Below, piece by piece: positions 39,631-40,593 of a DNA stretch of 40,593 nucleotides (its first letter is position 1; the number at the start of each line of letters is the position of its first letter). The stretch comes from Prochlorococcus sp. AG-363-N16 (GTDB lineage: Bacteria > Cyanobacteriota > Cyanobacteriia > PCC-6307 > Cyanobiaceae). The position numbers and the translations under genes are program-made. A model generated the notes under the pieces. That model saw only the letters and a program-made list of their open reading frames with translations. It was not told the DNA's origin and made no database searches. The stretch is from contig QCFW01000002.1 in the NCBI GenBank assembly GCA_003280135.1, forward strand, positions 1-40,593, given 5' to 3'.

Positions 39631-40356
39631 GTGACTAACGGTTTTCGCGAGCGATTGGCAAAAGGTAGGCGAGCAATGGCTCACCTTATTCATGTATGGC
39701 ACGAGCGTAATGGATGGTCTCATAAAGTTTTGCCGGCTTTAGCAGATTCTTTGGATTTAGGTAGAGTCCACAATTCTCAGATTTCAAATTTACGAAATGG
39801 GAAACTTGCTTCCCCAGGGCCCGAGGTTTTTCTTGCACTTGCTCAGATTAATAATGTTCTTTATCAGGGCATTCCTGAAATAAGGGATCATCTCAATAGT
39901 GATTACCCCGATTTGTTGAAGGTGTTATTGGACTCTTCAATTCCTTTAGTTGATGATGATGAAAAGCCTCTTTCTGCAGGAGATTTATTTGAAATTTTCA
40001 TAGGTTTGAGACCTTTACCTTCATCCTTTGATTGGTTTATTGAAGAGCAGGAAGCAGCAATGTTAAGTGCTGCTCTATCAGATTACTTATGTAATAAAAG
40101 GTCTTGGAGACAATGCAGAGAAGAAGTTATGGCAGCTTATCCAGTTCAAAAATTACCTAGAAGAGAAAGATTTGCAGCAGTTATGGCAGGCTTAAGGGAT
40201 TACACCGCTGAAGAATTAGACGGAGAGTTGTTAGATTTATTTGCTACTCATCGCAAAATTAGTTCTTGTGAATTATTAAGGGCAGATGATTTTTTAGAAA
40301 ACTTACGCTCTAGAGCATTGCACCTAAGTGAGCTAGACAAAGTTGAATCTTTATAA
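39631..40356 (+). CDS. Unknown protein with XRE/Cro-like helix-turn-helix region
   Basis: A 241-residue soluble protein starting with GTG. Residues ~10-75 look like a Cro/C1-type DNA-binding domain (AMAHLIHVWHERNGWSHKVLPALADSLDLG, NSQISNLRNGKLASPGPEVFLALAQI). The remainder is helical and acidic with no known motif (SWRQCREEVMAAYPVQKLPRRERFAAVMAGLRDYTAEELDGELLDLF). I do not recognise a characterised homologue; a picocyanobacterial-specific protein is likely. The methionine gamma-lyase-family gene begins 13 bp downstream, so the two are probably one transcript. Regulation of neighbours is possible but inferred. Confidence 0.72.
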   Translation: MTNGFRERLAKGRRAMAHLIHVWHERNGWSHKVLPALADSLDLGRVHNSQISNLRNGKLASPGPEVFLALAQINNVLYQGIPEIRDHLNSDYPDLLKVLLDSSIPLVDDDEKPLSAGDLFEIFIGLRPLPSSFDWFIEEQEAAMLSAALSDYLCNKRSWRQCREEVMAAYPVQKLPRRERFAAVMAGLRDYTAEELDGELLDLFATHRKISSCELLRADDFLENLRSRALHLSELDKVESL

Positions 40357-40369
40357 TTAAGAGAATTCA

Positions 40370-40593
40370 ATGGAGAATAATGATTATAGATTGGTGAAAT
40401 TATTAGAGAATCAGGCATTTCAATTTGTCGAGGATGTTGAAAAAGAGTTGCATGCCATTATTGAAAAGAGAACAAATAATGTTACTGTTGGAATTAGAAA
40501 AGTTTTGGATGCATTTCATAAGGAAAAATTAGGAACACATCATTTTGCTTCAGTGAATGGTTATGGTCATAATGATTTAGGAAAAGATTTAAT
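40370..40593 (+). CDS. Aluminium-resistance / methionine gamma-lyase family protein (partial, N-terminus only)
   Basis: The ATG and about 74 codons are present before the window ends. The start FQFVEDVEKELHAIIEKRTN, then VRK-like GIRKVLDAFHKEKLGTHHF, and ASVNGYGHNDLGKDL match the N-terminus of the pyridoxal-phosphate family annotated as aluminium resistance or cystathionine beta-lyase-like (YnbB). The catalytic lysine lies outside the window. AAGAG precedes the ATG. Substrate unknown; the resistance label is historical. Confidence 0.78.
   Translation, partial: MENNDYRLVKLLENQAFQFVEDVEKELHAIIEKRTNNVTVGIRKVLDAFHKEKLGTHHFASVNGYGHNDLGKDL

Overview
The window looks like a stretch of the chromosome of a low-GC picocyanobacterium, most likely Prochlorococcus. 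The reasons are the AT-rich DNA, very short or negative intergenic distances, the many non-ATG starts, and the gene set: cyanobacterial-type phytol kinase, UbiC-type chorismate lyase, AcnB, a group 2 sigma factor, a DesC-like desaturase, and several small proteins of the kind otherwise seen only in marine picocyanobacteria. I cannot name the strain. No rRNA, insertion sequence, phage gene or CRISPR array is visible. The region is core metabolism and information processing, not an island.

Layout. 1-5527 (minus): a radical SAM/B12-binding protein running off the left edge, a CLC chloride transporter and aconitase B. 5675-6745 (plus): class I DAHP synthase. 6749-13053 (minus): phytol kinase-like protein, group 2 sigma factor, polyphosphate kinase, an MFS exporter and a TrpD2-like protein. 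13052-13837 (plus): cobA, sharing its start region with the TrpD2-like gene on the other strand. 13841-22138 (minus): gcvT, aspS, then the tightly packed series pyrG-queE-queC-pabB-pabC. 22243-22473 (plus): a 76-residue Cys-rich protein. 22531-25608 (minus): a membrane DUF2227-like gene followed by the overlapping set mazG-speE-speB. 25657-25728: tRNA-Val(UAC), followed by about 500 bp of AT-rich non-coding DNA. 26235-30194 (plus): an unknown protein, valS and a TVP38/DedA-like membrane protein. 30170-32869 (minus): an unknown membrane-anchored protein, ligA, and a 59-residue ORF too short for usual ORF cut-offs. 32988-34054 (plus): a SprT-like metalloprotein and a basic unknown protein. 34051-39563 (minus): desaturase, rplI, dnaB, mnmG and ubiC. 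39631-40593 (plus): an XRE-like protein and the start of an aluminium-resistance/methionine gamma-lyase family gene.

How the genes work together. DAHP synthase feeds chorismate, which PabB/PabC turn into p-aminobenzoate for folate and UbiC turns into 4-hydroxybenzoate for plastoquinone. GcvT uses the folate pool. QueC/QueE make preQ0 for tRNA queuosine, while MnmG modifies tRNA wobble uridine. SpeB and SpeE make putrescine and spermidine. DnaB, LigA and bL9 belong to replication and translation.

The most interesting points are small in scale: a hidden 59-codon gene filling the ligA/TVP38 gap, a CTG start for ubiC behind a perfect Shine-Dalgarno that is itself folded into a GC hairpin at the mnmG stop, a second CTG start for the radical SAM gene, divergent genes whose start codons overlap on CATG, and a leader hairpin directly before tRNA-Val.
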